A DNA stretch of 64,000 nucleotides. Source: Pelovirga terrestris (GTDB taxonomy: Bacteria; Desulfobacterota; Desulfuromonadia; Desulfuromonadales; Geopsychrobacteraceae). The notes under the pieces are model-generated. The model made no database searches, was not told the origin of the DNA, and worked only from the letters and a program-made list of their open reading frames with translations. This document shows positions 8,732-18,126 of this stretch, piece after piece (the stretch's first letter is position 1; each line of letters begins with the position of its first letter). Location: positions 79,490-143,489 of the forward strand of contig NZ_JACWUN010000009.1 in NCBI RefSeq assembly GCF_014773365.1, read 5' to 3'. A program made the position numbers and the translations under genes.

Positions 8732-9159
8732 TGCTGAAAAATACCCACTGTTCATCCTCCGGCTTGCTCATTGATGAACCTGATGAGCAGGAGGTGAGCC
8801 CCTCACTGGTGCATCGCCTTGATCGCCGGAGAATTTTTGATCTTCTTGAGTTTGCCGAAAAATGCGGGGTCAAACTGACCTCCAGGACGATACCGCAGCT
8901 GTCGTTGGCAACCGTTCTTGACGCCTATGACAACGAGTTTCAGCTGAGCTGGCTGTTATCCGCGCCGGTGAAGGTGATCCACCGCGGTCATCATCGTATC
9001 GCCTGTCCGGCCCCTGATGAACCGGAGCGCTCCCTGGCGCTGGTCTGTGCGGAAGCCCTGCTGCATGCCGGCAGCAGTAGAATCCGGGGCAAGGTCAAGG
9101 CGTTATTGCAGGCAACGAACATGTTCCATGGTGGAGAATCAGATGATTCAGCCGGTTAA
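8731..9159 (+). CDS. Uncharacterised 142-residue protein
   Basis: No family was recognised. The protein is soluble, with no signal peptide or membrane segment. A mid-region ([25 protein letters not shown]) is predicted helical, and the C-terminal part ([25 protein letters not shown]) also looks helical. It is translationally coupled to the DksA-like gene upstream (TAATG) and overlaps the start of phnW by 17 bases, so it links the regulator to the AEP-degradation genes in a single apparent operon. A regulatory role in phosphonate use would be speculation. Confidence 0.6.
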   Translation: MLKNTHCSSSGLLIDEPDEQEVSPSLVHRLDRRRIFDLLEFAEKCGVKLTSRTIPQLSLATVLDAYDNEFQLSWLLSAPVKVIHRGHHRIACPAPDEPERSLALVCAEALLHAGSSRIRGKVKALLQATNMFHGGESDDSAG

Positions 9160-10264
9160 TCCCTACCTGCTCCTGACCCCGGGACCCCTCTCGACCACAG
9201 CGACGGTCAAAGAGGTGATGCTCCGCGACTGGTGCACCTGGGACCGCGACTATAACAACATTGTTCAGCAGATCCGCGCCGAACTGGTCGCCCTGGCGAC
9301 ACCGGCAACAGGATACACCGCTGTTCTGATGCAAGGCAGCGGAACCTTTTCGGTAGAGGCCACCCTGACCAGTGCGATTCCGGCTACGGGCAAACTGCTG
9401 GTGCTGGCCAACGGTGCCTATGGTGATCGCATGGGGGAAATTGCCCGGCGCATCGGGCTGGCCGTACGCATCGAAAGTTTTGGCGAGATAAGCCCTGTCG
9501 ATCCGGATCGGGTACGCCGGATTCTTACAGAAGATCCGGATATCAGTCATGTTGCCGTTGTCCATTGTGAAACAACCACCGGCATGCTCAACCCTGTAGC
9601 CGCCATCGGTGCCGTCGTAAAAGACTTTGATAAAACCTATATTGTCGATGCCATGAGCAGCTTTGGTGGCATAGCGATTGACATCAACGCCCTCAGGGCA
9701 GATTTTCTGATCAGCAGTGCCAACAAATGTATCCAGGGAGTACCGGGATTCGGTTTTGTTGTAGCCCGTACGAAAGTTCTCAAAGGTTGTGAAGGCAACG
9801 CCCGCTCGTTGAGCCTGGATCTGTACGATCAGTGGCGCACCATGGAAGAAGGTGGCGGCAAGTGGCGTTTCACATCGCCAACCCATGTGGTACGAGCCTT
9901 TGCCCAGGCTCTGGAAGAGCTGCAGCAGGAAGGGCTTGATAACCGCTGTAAACGTTATCTTGCTAATCAGCGTTATCTGGTAGAAGGGATGCGCAAGCTC
10001 GGTTTTGCTACCCTGCTACCCGATTTATTGCAATCCCCGATTATCACCTCATTTCATAGCCCCGCTGCTGCCGACTACTCATTTAATGCCTTTTATCAAG
10101 CCCTTAAGCAGCATGGATTTGTCATTTATCCCGGCAAAGTAACGGTCGCTGATACCTTTCGCATTGGTAATATTGGTGACGTTTATCCCGGTGACATTGA
10201 TCAGCTCCTTGTTGCTGTAGAAAACAGTTACCCCCTGGCACGCAGGAATAGCGGACATGTTTAA
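9143..10264 (+). CDS. phnW: 2-aminoethylphosphonate--pyruvate transaminase
   Basis: This 373-residue class V PLP aminotransferase converts 2-aminoethylphosphonate plus pyruvate to phosphonoacetaldehyde plus alanine. Recognisable features are the N-terminal [30 protein letters not shown], and the PLP lysine in [14 protein letters not shown] near residue 196. Length is normal for PhnW. The ATG at 9143 follows GGAGAATC and is preferred over longer in-frame starts inside the preceding gene. It overlaps phnX by 8 bases, the classic phnWX pair. Confidence 0.95.
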   Translation: MIQPVNPYLLLTPGPLSTTATVKEVMLRDWCTWDRDYNNIVQQIRAELVALATPATGYTAVLMQGSGTFSVEATLTSAIPATGKLLVLANGAYGDRMGEIARRIGLAVRIESFGEISPVDPDRVRRILTEDPDISHVAVVHCETTTGMLNPVAAIGAVVKDFDKTYIVDAMSSFGGIAIDINALRADFLISSANKCIQGVPGFGFVVARTKVLKGCEGNARSLSLDLYDQWRTMEEGGGKWRFTSPTHVVRAFAQALEELQQEGLDNRCKRYLANQRYLVEGMRKLGFATLLPDLLQSPIITSFHSPAAADYSFNAFYQALKQHGFVIYPGKVTVADTFRIGNIGDVYPGDIDQLLVAVENSYPLARRNSGHV

Positions 10265-11066
10265 TAAAAACGTTGGCCTGGTGGTCTTTGATCTGGCGGG
10301 AACAACCGTTGATTATGGCTGTATCGCCCCGGTGGCAGCTTTTGTTGAAGGGTTCCGGATGATGGAAGTTCCCATCACCCTGACCCAGGCCCGAGGACCC
10401 ATGGGGATGGAGAAACGGGCGCATATTCGGGCGATCGTAGCTCAGCAGGAGGTCACCGTACGCTGGCAGCAGGTCCATGGCCGTGCCGTAACAGAAGATG
10501 ATATTGATGCCATGTATGAGGCCTTCACCCCGCAGCTGCTTGAGGTTTTGCCGCACCACTGCGAGCTGATTCCCGGCACCCTTGACGCTGTTGCCTGGCT
10601 CGATCGGCACGGCATTCCCTTTGCGACCACAACCGGATATTTCAAGGAAGCTGCCGAAATGGTTCTGGACAAAGCGGCAGTAGCCGGCTTTTCTCCTCAC
10701 GCCTCAATCTATGCTACCGACGTTCCTGCAGGCCGACCTGCCCCCTGGATGATCTATCGTTGTATGGAAACCCTGGATGTCTACCCCCCACAGCGAATAG
10801 TTAATATCGGCGACACAGTTGTGGATGTGGTTTCAGCTCGCAATGCCGGAGTCTGGAGTATCGGCGTGGCGGCCAGCGGCAATGAATTGGGGATGAGTCA
10901 TGATGAAGTACGCCGGCTGGAAGGCCCCCTGCTGTTGCAACGCTTACAGCAGGCGCGTCAGTCACTGCTGTCGGCCGGCGCCCATTATGTGATCGACACA
11001 GTAGCCGACCTGCCTGACCTGATCCCAAAAATTGAACAGCGATTAGCCGCCGGTGAACGTCCCTAG
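10257..11066 (+). CDS. phnX: Phosphonoacetaldehyde hydrolase (phosphonatase)
   Basis: This 269-residue HAD-superfamily enzyme cleaves the C-P bond of phosphonoacetaldehyde to acetaldehyde and phosphate. Residues known to be catalytic in PhnX are present: nucleophile D12 and A14 in FDLAGTT, and the Schiff-base lysine K53 in [18 protein letters not shown] near residue 183 supplies the metal-binding acids. It is coupled to phnW by an 8-base overlap. Together they complete AEP degradation to acetaldehyde, and the adjacent convergent genes encode the matching importer. Confidence 0.95.
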   Translation: MFNKNVGLVVFDLAGTTVDYGCIAPVAAFVEGFRMMEVPITLTQARGPMGMEKRAHIRAIVAQQEVTVRWQQVHGRAVTEDDIDAMYEAFTPQLLEVLPHHCELIPGTLDAVAWLDRHGIPFATTTGYFKEAAEMVLDKAAVAGFSPHASIYATDVPAGRPAPWMIYRCMETLDVYPPQRIVNIGDTVVDVVSARNAGVWSIGVAASGNELGMSHDEVRRLEGPLLLQRLQQARQSLLSAGAHYVIDTVADLPDLIPKIEQRLAAGERP

Positions 11067-11206
11067 TTTTCGTTTGGAAACGGTTCTTTTCCGCTGCGAC
11101 AGCGTCAATCTGCATGCTTGTTTGTGCGGCGTACATTAGTACGCCTCCGCTCAAGCTCTTGATTTCCTTGCCACAACGAAAAATTCCTCGTTTCCATTCC
11201 GAAAAC
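11066..11206. repeat. Imperfect 141-base foldback element between convergent phn genes
   Basis: The segment starts at the phnX stop with GTTTTCG and ends with CGAAAAC. It is symmetrical about 11136, where GGCGTAC/GTACGCC flanks ATTA. Further matched blocks (TGGAAACG, GAGCTTGA-like) lie in each arm. It fills nearly all the space between phnX (+) and the permease gene (-) and probably ends transcription from both sides. Confidence 0.6.
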
Positions 11207-11226
11207 TATTGGGTTCTGCCTGTAAG

Positions 11227-13542
11227 TTATTTTTGTCGCCATTGTCTGGTCTTGCCGGCAAACAACCAGCACACCCCTTCGGCACCAAGCCGCACCAGAA
11301 TATTCACCGCGACGATCAGCATACACATGGCTGCCGCCGCTGCCGTATCCCCCGCATCATCCATATTGACTACTGCTACCGAGGCCAGGGGCAGGTGGCT
11401 GTTGTAGAGAAAAATCACCGCCGACACCGTTGCCATGGCGCTGACAAAGTAGTAGGCGGCAATCTCAACGATGGCCGGGAAGCAGACTGGTACCGTCACC
11501 CTGAAAAAAGTGCGATAAAATGGTACCGCTAGCGATTCCGAAACAATCTCGAACTCCTTGTCCAGTTGACGCAGGGCGGTGGTCGCGGTCAAAAAGCTGA
11601 CGGTATAAAAGTGGACAATGTTACTTAACACCAGGATTGCCATAGTGCCGTAGATAAAAGTAAAGGGATTAGCGATCTGCAGATCGATAAAAGGCAGGCT
11701 GAAGGTCGGCTTGTTGAAGAAAAACACATAGGCGATGCCGATGACCAGACCGGGCAAGGCCAAAGGAACGATCGACAGCAGATAGGCGCTTTGCCTTAAC
11801 TTCTGGGCATCTCGCGTCTTTTCTATCAGATAAGCGCTGATAAAGGTAATAATCGTGCCGAACAGTGCCGTGTACCCGGCCATGCGTAAACTGGTCAAAA
11901 AAGCCTTAAACCCCCCGCCGCCGACGCCCTCAAAACGATAATGACTCAAGGTCCACAACTCGGGGTAGATTTCGGGATGACTGAAACCATAGGGCCAGAT
12001 TTTAACGAAAGAGCCTATCCCTGCGGTAAACAGGATGGCCAGAATCGCTGCGGCAATCAGTCCGCACAGCACGGTGTAGAGACGATCGCGCCAGGGCAGG
12101 GAACCCGGGGTAAGAGGCACACTGCGCGCGGTCAGAGCGGCGTGGGAGCGGCGTTGTACGATCCGGTCAGCAACAAAAGCCAGCAAGGTCGGTGCCAGCA
12201 GGATGAGGCTGACGGTTGCGCCGAGGCCGAAATTCTGCTGGCCGACAACCTGTTTGTAAATATCCACGGCGAGAACATTAAAATGGCCGCCGACTATCTT
12301 GGGGGCACCGAAATCAGTAAAAGACAGGGTAAAACAGACAAAAATCGCACTGAGCAGGCCGTATTTGACCCCCGGCAGGGTGACCATGAAAAAGGTCCGG
12401 ATACGCCCGGCACCCAGTGACGATGAGGCTTCGTAGAGGCGGGCGTCGGTATGGGCCAGGGCAACGCTTAAAATCATCATCGCCGGTGGAAAAGTAAAAG
12501 CAATTTCTGCCAGAACAATACCGGTAAAGCCATAGAGATTGATATCCCAGGCCAGCCAGGAAACTTTACCAAAAAAACCGGTTGTGACCAGTCCCTGATT
12601 ACCAAACAGATAGACCAGTGACAGGCCGTATAACATGGTCGGTGCAAACAAGGGGAGCATGGCGATAACCCGGAACAACATTTTTCCCACCATCCTGGTG
12701 CGCGTCAGGCCATAGGCGTAAATAAACGCCAGCACAACGGCTACCAGGGTGGTGGTAAAGGCGACCAGCAGACTGTTCCAGGTGGACTGGGCCAGATTGG
12801 TCTGGCCGCTATGATGGTAAATCAGCTGTCCGGAAGCTGCAATCTGGGCGGCGAGCAACAGCATGACCGCTGCCGGCAGGTACCAGGTACGCAGTGTCGC
12901 AGGCTTTTCCCGCACGAAATCGATCAGCATCCGAACCAGCAGGAAGCCGGCAAGCAGTATGAGAAAAAAGGCTCCAACAAACTGTTTCTGGGTCAGGTCA
13001 TGGATGCCGAAATAATACATGAAGTTGGCAAGGCCGATGAACCGGGTTACGGTTCGTACCGCGTCCCCTAACGGGAAAGGATGGCTGTCGATCAGCCAGT
13101 ACCCTCCGCTGTGGCGCTCGATCTTTACCGGCTTGATTGGCATCCGCTCGGTTTGCCCGGGGGGGATGGCACTGGTGATGACAACCTGTTCAAAGCGCGT
13201 GTCACTGATGCGCACCTGCAAATGATCATCGCTGACATCAACAGGATCAATGCGGCGGTTATTCAGGTACAGAACCCCCTGCCCCGCTTCTTCCATCAGC
13301 AGGATACTGTAACCGGCAACCCTGATTTCGCCCCGAAAAGGATCCAGAGTTTTTTGTTCTTCGGTGGGTTCATCGATAGCCACCTGCACTTCCAGGGTTG
13401 TCGCTTTCTCGAACACTTCAGCAAGCGGCAGCAGCACTCCGACAGCCAGCCACAGGCAGGCCAGCAAAATCAGCAAGCGTCTGATCCAGCCCTGCAGACC
13501 GGGGCGTTGGCGCGGGGCAGGCTCGACAAACAGGGGCTTCAT
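11227..13542 (-). CDS. 2-aminoethylphosphonate-type ABC transporter permease, fused double domain
   Basis: This inner-membrane permease of about 771 residues carries two binding-protein-dependent permease domains in one chain. The first EAA-type loop region is ...[27 protein letters not shown] and the second is ...[27 protein letters not shown]. Such double permeases are typical of AEP importers related to PhnU/PhnV and of iron FbpB. The N-terminus is unusual: after the first membrane helix comes about 150 residues of predicted periplasmic domain, then two extra helices before the permease core. The ATG at 13542 has an AGGA site; an ATG at 13572 overlapping the ATPase stop is also possible. 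Substrate is inferred from the linked phnWX. Confidence 0.85.
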   Translation of the reverse strand: MKPLFVEPAPRQRPGLQGWIRRLLILLACLWLAVGVLLPLAEVFEKATTLEVQVAIDEPTEEQKTLDPFRGEIRVAGYSILLMEEAGQGVLYLNNRRIDPVDVSDDHLQVRISDTRFEQVVITSAIPPGQTERMPIKPVKIERHSGGYWLIDSHPFPLGDAVRTVTRFIGLANFMYYFGIHDLTQKQFVGAFFLILLAGFLLVRMLIDFVREKPATLRTWYLPAAVMLLLAAQIAASGQLIYHHSGQTNLAQSTWNSLLVAFTTTLVAVVLAFIYAYGLTRTRMVGKMLFRVIAMLPLFAPTMLYGLSLVYLFGNQGLVTTGFFGKVSWLAWDINLYGFTGIVLAEIAFTFPPAMMILSVALAHTDARLYEASSSLGAGRIRTFFMVTLPGVKYGLLSAIFVCFTLSFTDFGAPKIVGGHFNVLAVDIYKQVVGQQNFGLGATVSLILLAPTLLAFVADRIVQRRSHAALTARSVPLTPGSLPWRDRLYTVLCGLIAAAILAILFTAGIGSFVKIWPYGFSHPEIYPELWTLSHYRFEGVGGGGFKAFLTSLRMAGYTALFGTIITFISAYLIEKTRDAQKLRQSAYLLSIVPLALPGLVIGIAYVFFFNKPTFSLPFIDLQIANPFTFIYGTMAILVLSNIVHFYTVSFLTATTALRQLDKEFEIVSESLAVPFYRTFFRVTVPVCFPAIVEIAAYYFVSAMATVSAVIFLYNSHLPLASVAVVNMDDAGDTAAAAAMCMLIVAVNILVRLGAEGVCWLFAGKTRQWRQK

Positions 13543-13561
13543 GGCAAGTCCTGCCAGCTGA

Positions 13562-14716
13562 TCAGGCGGCATGGGACTGACCTGCACCAAGGCTTAAACT
13601 GTCGGAAAAGGCGAGCACGTGTTTGGGCGGTAGATAGATGTCCAGATCGTGACGGGCGTCGAGTTGCAGCTGATCGACGGCCTTGGGTTGCAGATCGATT
13701 TCGATCTGATGAGCAGAGGGGTGACCGGCCAGATGCAGTACGCGCACCATCACCCGTGAAACGGAACCGCGAAACTCGATCTGCTCAATTCGCGCCCGCA
13801 GAATGTTGCTGCTGCGGTCCTGATCATCGGCGATGCGCACATGCTCGGGGCGGATGGCCAGAGTGGTTATCTGCTCGGGGGCAGAAAAGCCCTCCGGCGG
13901 ACGGGACTCCAGCGAATAATCGAGAAAACGTACCGTGGTTGTGTCCTGGTGGCGGCAATCGGGTAGAAAGTTCATGGTGCCGATAAATCCGGCGACAAAG
14001 GTATTGGCGGGCGCCCCGTAAAGCTGCTGAGGATCGGCGAACTGCATCAGCTGCCCCTGATCCATCACCACGATCCGATCCGCCATGGTCAGGGCTTCTT
14101 CCTGATCGTGGGTCACCATAATGGTGGTAACCCCGAGCTTTTCCTGGATACTGCGAATTTCTCCGCGCAGCCTGGCCCGCACGCGCGCATCCAACGCCGA
14201 CAGGGGTTCATCAAGCAGCAGCAGCGATGGGTTGGGCGCCAGCGCCCGGGCCAGGGCGACGCGCTGCTGCTGACCGCCGGAGAGCTGGGCCGGATATTTA
14301 TCCGCCTGATCGCTCAAGCCGACCAGTTCCAGCATCTCTTGAGCGCGTTCCCGGCGGGCCGGAGCCGTCATCTGCCGTAGTCCGTACTGGACATTATTGA
14401 TGATGTTGATATTGGGAAACAGGGCGTAGGATTGAAAGACAATCCCCAGCTGGCGGTTGGCAACCGGCTCTCTGGAGACATCGTTGCCCTGAATCCAGAC
14501 ACTGCCGCTGTTCTGCTGTTCAAGCCCGGCAATAACCCTCAAGAGGGTTGTTTTGCCGCACCCGCTCGGACCCAGAATCGAAACAAATTCTCCGGGCTTT
14601 ACACCGATGTTGACGTTATCAAGAGCGGTAAAGGCTCCAAACTTCTTGGTCAGATGGCGAACTTCAATAAAATAGTCAGTGCTGGTTAGCGATTTCTTCG
14701 GTGCTTTTTTATTCAT
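13562..14716 (-). CDS. 2-aminoethylphosphonate-type ABC transporter ATP-binding protein
   Basis: This 384-residue ABC ATPase has Walker [10 protein letters not shown] (near residue 49), signature LSGGQQQR, Walker [13 protein letters not shown] and the switch histidine in [11 protein letters not shown]-terminal extension of about 120 residues matches the TOBE-type regulatory domain of the CUT1/Fbp/AEP ATPase group. It energises the double permease encoded immediately downstream. A rho-independent terminator lies between it and the upstream binding-protein gene, so its expression is probably lower than that of the binding protein. Confidence 0.9.
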   Translation of the reverse strand: MNKKAPKKSLTSTDYFIEVRHLTKKFGAFTALDNVNIGVKPGEFVSILGPSGCGKTTLLRVIAGLEQQNSGSVWIQGNDVSREPVANRQLGIVFQSYALFPNINIINNVQYGLRQMTAPARRERAQEMLELVGLSDQADKYPAQLSGGQQQRVALARALAPNPSLLLLDEPLSALDARVRARLRGEIRSIQEKLGVTTIMVTHDQEEALTMADRIVVMDQGQLMQFADPQQLYGAPANTFVAGFIGTMNFLPDCRHQDTTTVRFLDYSLESRPPEGFSAPEQITTLAIRPEHVRIADDQDRSSNILRARIEQIEFRGSVSRVMVRVLHLAGHPSAHQIEIDLQPKAVDQLQLDARHDLDIYLPPKHVLAFSDSLSLGAGQSHAA

Positions 14717-14732
14717 CACTCACACTTTCAAT

Positions 14733-14780
14733 GAAAAAAAAGCGGCGAAAGTCGGAAGGCACAGTTCCGGCTATCGCCGC
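14733..14780 (-). terminator. Intra-operon terminator/attenuator after the AEP binding-protein gene
   Basis: On the minus strand a stem (GCGGCGA / TCGCCGC plus an inner AGCCGGAA / TTCCGACT with one mismatch) is followed by eight T. It sits between the binding-protein gene and the ATPase gene, where partial termination would give more binding protein than ATPase and permease. Confidence 0.85.
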
Positions 14781-14851
14781 CCATATCAAGGATAAAATTA
14801 GATGCAACGGCTGTTCGGTCAGCTGGGCATCTCCAGCCCGACGTTTAAACC

Positions 14852-15880
14852 TTAGCCACGTGGCTGGCTTTTACCATCATAGCGGCGGGTCCACTCATTG
14901 AGGATCCGCTGACGATTTTTTGCGGCCCACTCAAGATCGTTGTTAATCAGCACCGACATGGGATCCGTCGGCCAGCCCTTGGGGGCCCCAACCCGAATGT
15001 CGGTAGCGACAATCGGATAAACCCTGGCGTACATGGCCATGGCCTCGTCACTGATCGCCCAGTCAAGGAAGGTTTTGGCTTCCGGCTTGATCCGTGGCTT
15101 GCGGATCAGGGCGTTGGCTTCGACTTCGTAGCCGGATCCTTCAGTCGGAAAGGCCACCGTTACCGGCTCACCGGAGTCCCGCTGCTTGAAACCACGATAG
15201 GCAAAGGATAGGCCAATGGGAAATTCCCCCTTACCGGCCATCTTTGCCGGTGCCGAACCGGAATGGGTATACATGGCGATGTTCTGATGAAGTTTGTCCA
15301 GGTAGCGCCAGCCTTCCTCTTCACCCATCAGTTGGAGGATGGCCGAAACCGTCAGAAAGCCGGTTCCCGAAGAAGCCGGATTGGGCATCACCAGGGCGCC
15401 ACGGTATTCCGGTTTGATCAGATCAGCATAGGACTGAGGCATAGTCAGCTTCTTAGCCGGCATCTCGATGGTGTTGCCGACAATACCGGTAACATAGGCC
15501 TTAATGCCGACCCAGCGTGCTTCCTGATTGCGGGTGTCTTTCATCCCTTGACGAACCTTTTCGATCCCTTTGGGGCTGTAACCCGCCAGCATGCCCATCT
15601 CGTTAGCAACCAGCAGACTGGTAGCTGCGGTGCCCCAGACCACATCAGCCACCGGGTTATCTTTTTCCGCCAGCAGCTTGGCAGTGATAATACCGGTTGA
15701 ATCGCGGATCAGGTTCAGTTTGATATTCGGATGTTTTTTCTCAAAAGCAGGGATGTACACCGCTAATTCGTCATCTTCGAGGGCGGTATAAACGGTAATT
15801 TCAGCAGCTGTAGCGGATAGCGCACCGGTCGCAAGCAACATCATGGTTGCAACCAGCAGGGTCAGGTACTTTCTGATCAT
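14852..15880 (-). CDS. 2-aminoethylphosphonate-type ABC transporter substrate-binding protein
   Basis: This 342-residue periplasmic binding protein has a signal peptide (residues 1-25, [19 protein letters not shown]..., cleavage near ATAAE). The mature protein starts [20 protein letters not shown] and contains [10 protein letters not shown] and the [17 protein letters not shown] block typical of the Fbp-like binding proteins that accompany AEP importers (PhnS type). The ATG at 15880 follows AGGAG. It is first in the minus-strand set binding protein, ATPase, permease. AEP as ligand is inferred from the convergent phnWX genes; ferric iron or another ligand is less likely given that context. Confidence 0.85.
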   Translation of the reverse strand: MIRKYLTLLVATMMLLATGALSATAAEITVYTALEDDELAVYIPAFEKKHPNIKLNLIRDSTGIITAKLLAEKDNPVADVVWGTAATSLLVANEMGMLAGYSPKGIEKVRQGMKDTRNQEARWVGIKAYVTGIVGNTIEMPAKKLTMPQSYADLIKPEYRGALVMPNPASSGTGFLTVSAILQLMGEEEGWRYLDKLHQNIAMYTHSGSAPAKMAGKGEFPIGLSFAYRGFKQRDSGEPVTVAFPTEGSGYEVEANALIRKPRIKPEAKTFLDWAISDEAMAMYARVYPIVATDIRVGAPKGWPTDPMSVLINNDLEWAAKNRQRILNEWTRRYDGKSQPRG

Positions 15881-16004
15881 GGGGGCTCCTTTTTCATCGG
15901 ATGGAATGAATTGATGGCAGTTAAAGCATTTAACAGCTGCTATCATCTTTGCCCTGGGTAAGGAGCGGATTACGATGCCGTTAGTTTTTGATAAGGCGTA
16001 CCGC

Positions 16005-17045
16005 TCAGATCCGCTCGCGATGCAGATAATAGTCGACATGAGCTCCGGTGACGGTACTGCGACCGGTATAAATAAAGATGATGAACCAGATAATTTGCAA
16101 AAAAAGGATCGGCACCGGCTGCCAGAACTGTTGCAGCCCATCCAGCAACAATGGTGTCGTAGAAATTGATAATGAAAAAAGAAAAACACAGCCGACAGCG
16201 TAGGGAATCGCCAGCAGCCCCATGATCTGATAGGCCGAAAACCCTTGTTTGCCGCGATAATCGGCCCGCAGGAATTCTGAAAAAACCCTCCAGAGCTGTG
16301 TCACCAGCAGAATCAGGATAAAGCTGAAGGCAAACAAACCATTAAGAAACAGCGCTACTCCGATTAATCCGGTGACAACATACAGAACGGCCGTGACCAT
16401 CTGAATCGGAATCAGGGGTTGCCCCGCCAGGCCATCGGCATAGCAGGCTTTTCTGGTTTCATCCTGAAAAACCAGACTCCAGCGCCCGAACAGACGTTGC
16501 ATTCGGGGGCCACAGTTCGCAAGCGGCTTACCGTAACAACAGCCGAAACTGATACAGGCAATTCGTCCCAGACCTTCACCCAGAGCATAGGCACAACCAA
16601 CGGCAGCAAGAAAGGTCAGAACCGGCAACGAAGTGCCGTTGATCCGGGAAACCAGTTCAATAACCCACGGTGCAGCGACAATGCCGACAAATACCGCACC
16701 GCCAATCGTAAAGGTGTGTGATTTGCCTTCCACCAGGCGCGCAATCAGGCGCGAAGCGGGAACACAGATCAGCAGCAGCAGTGCGGCAATCACCAGCATC
16801 GACGTCAGGGGGATAGCGGCACTACCAAGGAGGACAAACAGTAACGCCAGGGCCGCCGCATAGGCATTGGCGGTCAGTAACCCGTACCAGGTCAGGTTGG
16901 TTCCCTCGTTGCTGCAATCTTTTCCTTTACGCACCGGCAGGGTTGCCAGCATCTGCCAGCCGCGACCGGGTAAAACCCGAAAGCCCCAGAAAAGCACCGG
17001 CATTGTCACCAGCGCCAGAATCAGAATAAACAGCTCATTTTCCAT
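16005..17045 (-). CDS. Prolipoprotein diacylglyceryl transferase (Lgt)-like membrane protein
   Basis: This 346-residue membrane protein has about eight predicted helices. The central segment [20 protein letters not shown] and the later [12 protein letters not shown] resemble the GGR...GN and catalytic Glu/Arg blocks of Lgt, which adds a diacylglycerol moiety to lipoprotein cysteines. It is too divergent to call true Lgt, and its role is inferred from family likeness. The downstream neighbour is a phosphatidylserine-decarboxylase-like gene on the other side of a GC-rich hairpin, so a role in envelope lipids is plausible. Confidence 0.6.
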   Translation of the reverse strand: MENELFILILALVTMPVLFWGFRVLPGRGWQMLATLPVRKGKDCSNEGTNLTWYGLLTANAYAAALALLFVLLGSAAIPLTSMLVIAALLLLICVPASRLIARLVEGKSHTFTIGGAVFVGIVAAPWVIELVSRINGTSLPVLTFLAAVGCAYALGEGLGRIACISFGCCYGKPLANCGPRMQRLFGRWSLVFQDETRKACYADGLAGQPLIPIQMVTAVLYVVTGLIGVALFLNGLFAFSFILILLVTQLWRVFSEFLRADYRGKQGFSAYQIMGLLAIPYAVGCVFLFSLSISTTPLLLDGLQQFWQPVPILFLQIIWFIIFIYTGRSTVTGAHVDYYLHRERI

Positions 17046-17077
17046 GGGTTGACTCCGTTTTCAAGAGGGATTTTCGG

Positions 17078-17106
17078 TGTAGGGGCGGGGTTTCCCCGCC
17101 CCTACA
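17078..17106. repeat. 13-bp perfect GC-rich palindrome
   Basis: TGTAGGGGCGGGG and its exact complement flank a TTT loop. It lies between the decarboxylase-like gene (ending 17116, minus) and the start of the Lgt-like gene. No strong T run follows on either strand, so it may be a dispersed repeat or a weak terminator. Confidence 0.65.
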
Positions 17107-17115
17107 TTTCAATGT

Positions 17116-18126
17116 TTAATCGGTTTCGGCGGGAAGAGCGAGCAAGGATCTGACCTGGATATCTGTTTCAACCAGCGGCTTTTTGAAGCCGGAAGTGAAG
17201 CGACTGCGAACATCGCTGCGTTGCTGATTACGGATCAGATCATCCGCAAAACGGACCCGGCCCGGTTGAAACAGCAGGATGTCAGTGCTGCTTCCCGGCC
17301 GATAGCGGCTTTTGGGAACCCCCTTGCGCAAAAACATCCCGATTTTAATCGGCTGTGGCGCATGATACTGATCTTCGCAGTAAAACTGTTCTATTTCACC
17401 GATCATCATCGCCACGACTTCAATCATGGCAACCAGACCGATACCGCTACCGTCCGGCACATCGGTATCAATGATCGTGACGACCCGGCGATTTTTGGAA
17501 TAAGGGGTCACCTCGGCAACAATGGCTCCGGGATTACAAGAGTGAAAGGTTCCTTCGATCTGGTAGAAATCAACGACCCGTCCGGCGACCGGGGTATGGT
17601 TGTAGTGATATTTCTCCGGGGTCAGTCGAAACACGGTAAAATCGGCGAAGGCAAAAGATTCGCGCCATAAAGGACGATTTCCCAGCAGTTCCGGCAGGTC
17701 AAAAAAGTGCCCTTTGATTTCCAGGTAAGGATGGTTGGACAAACTTCCTACCAGCGCCTTGGCATCGGCCGGGGACAGAATGGCTTCTTTTTCTTTGGGG
17801 AGAGGACGATAGACCCAATAGCGAATCTGCCGTTCAAACACTTTGCGGGCGGTGTTCAGCCGCTCGGGGGGCTCCAGACATTCAATCATCACTCCCCCGG
17901 ATGCCAGTAACGCCCGGGTTTTCGTCGACAGTCGGCCATTGAGCATCCGGCTGTAATGCCACCAGCTTAACAAGGCTGAGGGGCGGGCGCTGATCAGGAG
18001 CTGAAACAGCTGCGGCGCCTTTTCCCTGATCGGATGATAAAGCCACTGAATCAGGGGATCGCCGATCAGCTGTTCATCGCAAATTCGCCCACTGTGACGC
18101 TCAATATACTGATGCAGTTGCTGCAT
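17116..18126 (-). CDS. Phosphatidylserine decarboxylase-family protein
   Basis: This 336-residue protein belongs to the pyruvoyl-dependent phosphatidylserine decarboxylase family, which makes phosphatidylethanolamine from phosphatidylserine. The histidine-containing block HYNHTPVAGRV matches the family's H.PV.G site, and RPGSSTDILLF near residue 290 matches the G-S self-cleavage site that yields the pyruvoyl group. It is longer at the N-terminus than the short Psd form. ATG 18126 is chosen because GGAGGAGGT lies 4 bases before it; it overlaps the end of the large upstream gene by 26 bases, indicating coupling. Confidence 0.8.
   Translation of the reverse strand: MQQLHQYIERHSGRICDEQLIGDPLIQWLYHPIREKAPQLFQLLISARPSALLSWWHYSRMLNGRLSTKTRALLASGGVMIECLEPPERLNTARKVFERQIRYWVYRPLPKEKEAILSPADAKALVGSLSNHPYLEIKGHFFDLPELLGNRPLWRESFAFADFTVFRLTPEKYHYNHTPVAGRVVDFYQIEGTFHSCNPGAIVAEVTPYSKNRRVVTIIDTDVPDGSGIGLVAMIEVVAMMIGEIEQFYCEDQYHAPQPIKIGMFLRKGVPKSRYRPGSSTDILLFQPGRVRFADDLIRNQQRSDVRSRFTSGFKKPLVETDIQVRSLLALPAETD

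Noticed and set aside
9095..9886. Minus-strand open frame of 263 codons opposite phnW
   Set aside because: Antisense to phnW, which has all family motifs; the product resembles no protein.
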